NCBI GenBank assembly: GCA_964346275.1
Contig: CAYFUR010000150.1
Location: forward strand, 1-6,267
Length of the DNA: 6,267 nt
Source: CAYFUR01 sp964346275
GTDB lineage: Bacteria; Sumerlaeota; Sumerlaeia; SLMS01
Reading direction: 5' to 3'
A model generated the notes under the pieces. The model saw only the letters and a program-made list of their open reading frames with translations, was not told the origin of the DNA and made no database searches. Below are positions 5,410 to 6,267 of this stretch, piece after piece (position 1 is the stretch's first letter; each line of letters begins with the position of its first letter). A program made the position numbers and the translations under genes.

Positions 5410-5462
5410 TCAAGCAAAAGATCATCCAAAAGAGGGCTTTTTGAGTGGAAAGGGTGCGATTC

Positions 5463-6059
5463 CTAAGAGGCTGCCGGGAAGCGGCTTCCCGGCTTTTCCA
5501 CCGGCTTTCCTTTCCTGCAGAGAGGGCATTGCCCGGGCTCGAAAACTTCGAAGCAAAGTTCGGCAAGGGCGAAGAATGGAGCTCCCGGTTGAAACCGGCC
5601 GCCGCTTCGGTCCGCGATGGCGGCGAATCCGGCGATCTCGGCGCCCGCCTCTTCCACCAGGGGAACCAGCTCCAATACGGATTTTCCCGTGGTGACCACA
5701 TCCTCGGCCAACAGAATCCGCTCGCCCCGGCGCAGCGAGAAGCCTCTCCGCAGCGAGAAAGCCTCGCCTGCTTTACGCTCGGCGAAGAGGGACCGGCAGC
5801 CCAGCCGCCGCGCAAGTTCATATCCCCAGAGAACGCCCCCCAGGGCTGGCGCCAGCACCGTTTCCGCCCGGAGATCATCGGGCAGAGTTTTCTCCATCAA
5901 TTCAGCGGCTTCGCTGGCCAGTTGAGGCCGCTCGAAAAGCGCCGCGCACTGGCAGTAGTGGGCGCTGTGAAGGCCGGAGCTGAGTTCGAAATGCCCGCTC
6001 TGAAGAGCCCCGGCTCTCGCGAGCAACTTTTCGGTCTGCTCCTGCGTGGGGAGAGCCAT
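5463..6059 (-). CDS. pyrE: Orotate phosphoribosyltransferase
   Basis: PyrE joins orotate to PRPP to give orotidine 5'-monophosphate, the fifth step of pyrimidine synthesis. The protein has 198 residues. The N-terminal signature GHFELSSGLHS (22-32) and the PRPP-binding loop ILLAEDVVTTGKS (115-127) are intact. The C-terminal CPLC (178-181) and KPGSR (189-193) place it in the OPRT branch with this cysteine-pair tail. After KPGSR, where such proteins usually end, five extra residues (FPAAS) follow, encoded by the right arm of a palindrome. Residues 101-112 are an exact double FSLRRG; the overall length suggests no real insertion. GGAGTG (6073-6068), overlapping the stop of the upstream gene, is 8 nt before the ATG. 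It forms an operon with pyrF, whose product uses the OMP made here. Confidence 0.96.
   Translation of the reverse strand: MALPTQEQTEKLLARAGALQSGHFELSSGLHSAHYCQCAALFERPQLASEAAELMEKTLPDDLRAETVLAPALGGVLWGYELARRLGCRSLFAERKAGEAFSLRRGFSLRRGERILLAEDVVTTGKSVLELVPLVEEAGAEIAGFAAIADRSGGRFQPGAPFFALAELCFEVFEPGQCPLCRKGKPVEKPGSRFPAAS
5473..5493. repeat. Perfect 21-nt palindrome at the 3' end of pyrE
   Basis: GCCGGGAAGC (5473-5482) and GCTTCCCGGC (5484-5493) are exact complements around one base. The palindrome lies inside the coding frame, ending 7 bp before the pyrE stop codon. On the - strand no U tract follows (AGCCTCTTAGG); on the + strand TTTTCC does. It may pause or protect the pyrE mRNA end, or be a repeat-family element. 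Confidence 0.6.
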
Positions 6060-6066
6060 CAGTGTT

Positions 6067-6267
6067 TCACTCCGAAGCGGCGCGGTTGACGATATCGCGC
6101 AGGACTTCGGTTTTCTGGCGGATGAGTTCGAGCGGGTCGCCTTTTTCCTGGCGCTCGGGAAGAATCCCGCGCGTTGTGTGAACGATCAGCCCCCCGGGAC
6201 CCCTGGCGGCCAGGACAGCCTCGCGGGGATCGCCCCCCTGGGCTCCGGCGCCGGATGTCCCCTTCCT
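6067..6267 (-). CDS. pyrF: Orotidine 5'-phosphate decarboxylase, C-terminal part
   Basis: The last 66 codons of a - strand gene that runs off the right edge; the frame ends in TGA at 6069-6067. The visible peptide contains GAGAQGGDPREAVLAARG followed by GGLIVHTTRGIL. This matches the phosphate-binding end of the second subfamily of OMP decarboxylases, where GAQGG is followed by a G-[LI]-[IV]-x-[SHN]-[ST]-[ST]-R-x-I block. The enzyme turns OMP into UMP, the step right after PyrE. The two genes are 7 bp apart, and the pyrE Shine-Dalgarno overlaps this stop codon, so translation is likely coupled. The catalytic DxKxxD motif lies outside the window, so the call rests on the tail and the neighbour. 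Confidence 0.8.
   Translation of the reverse strand, partial: RKGTSGAGAQGGDPREAVLAARGPGGLIVHTTRGILPERQEKGDPLELIRQKTEVLRDIVNRAASE

Noticed and set aside
1..6267. CRISPR array, insertion sequence, toxin-antitoxin or defence genes
   Set aside because: No regularly spaced repeats, transposase motifs, terminal repeats or defence domains are visible; all recognised genes are core housekeeping.

Overview
The window is a GC-rich stretch of bacterial chromosome carrying housekeeping genes with standard bacterial signatures. It has the look of a draft or metagenome scaffold, because a run of exactly 100 N (4554-4653) interrupts it. One predicted protein has a Sec signal peptide. The gene set (lepA, rplU-rpmA, plsC, trpA, pyrE, pyrF) is near universal and does not identify a phylum, so I leave the taxonomy at 'bacterium, probably uncultured'.

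Layout. Positions 1-137 are non-coding and hold a 33-nt near-palindrome (4-36), a possible promoter (61-89) and a 5'-UTR hairpin (89-121). lepA (elongation factor 4) follows on the + strand at 138-1940. Everything else recognised lies on the - strand and converges on lepA. Read in the direction of transcription from the right edge, the order is: the 3' end of pyrF, pyrE, a secreted protein of unknown function cut by the gap, the gap, trpA with its first residues lost in the gap, plsC, rplU and rpmA. The 343-bp convergent space between lepA and rpmA (1941-2283) has no convincing protein gene. It is unusually dense in perfect or near-perfect hairpins: an intrinsic terminator with a competing alternative stem after lepA, a further hairpin with a T run (possibly the end of a small RNA), and two strong hairpins after rpmA.

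How the genes relate. pyrF and pyrE are 7 bp apart and encode the last two steps of UMP synthesis. rplU and rpmA are the usual pair for large-subunit proteins bL21 and bL27, here with their own promoter-like sequence and without obg behind them. trpA and plsC are 17 bp apart and probably co-transcribed, although their functions (tryptophan and phospholipid synthesis) are unrelated. The secreted protein starts with a perfect Shine-Dalgarno sequence preceded by a small palindrome.

I found no defence system, mobile element, CRISPR array, tRNA or rRNA. The points most worth a second look are the palindrome before lepA, the structured convergent intergenic region with a candidate small RNA, the truncated secreted protein, and the palindrome across the pyrE stop region.
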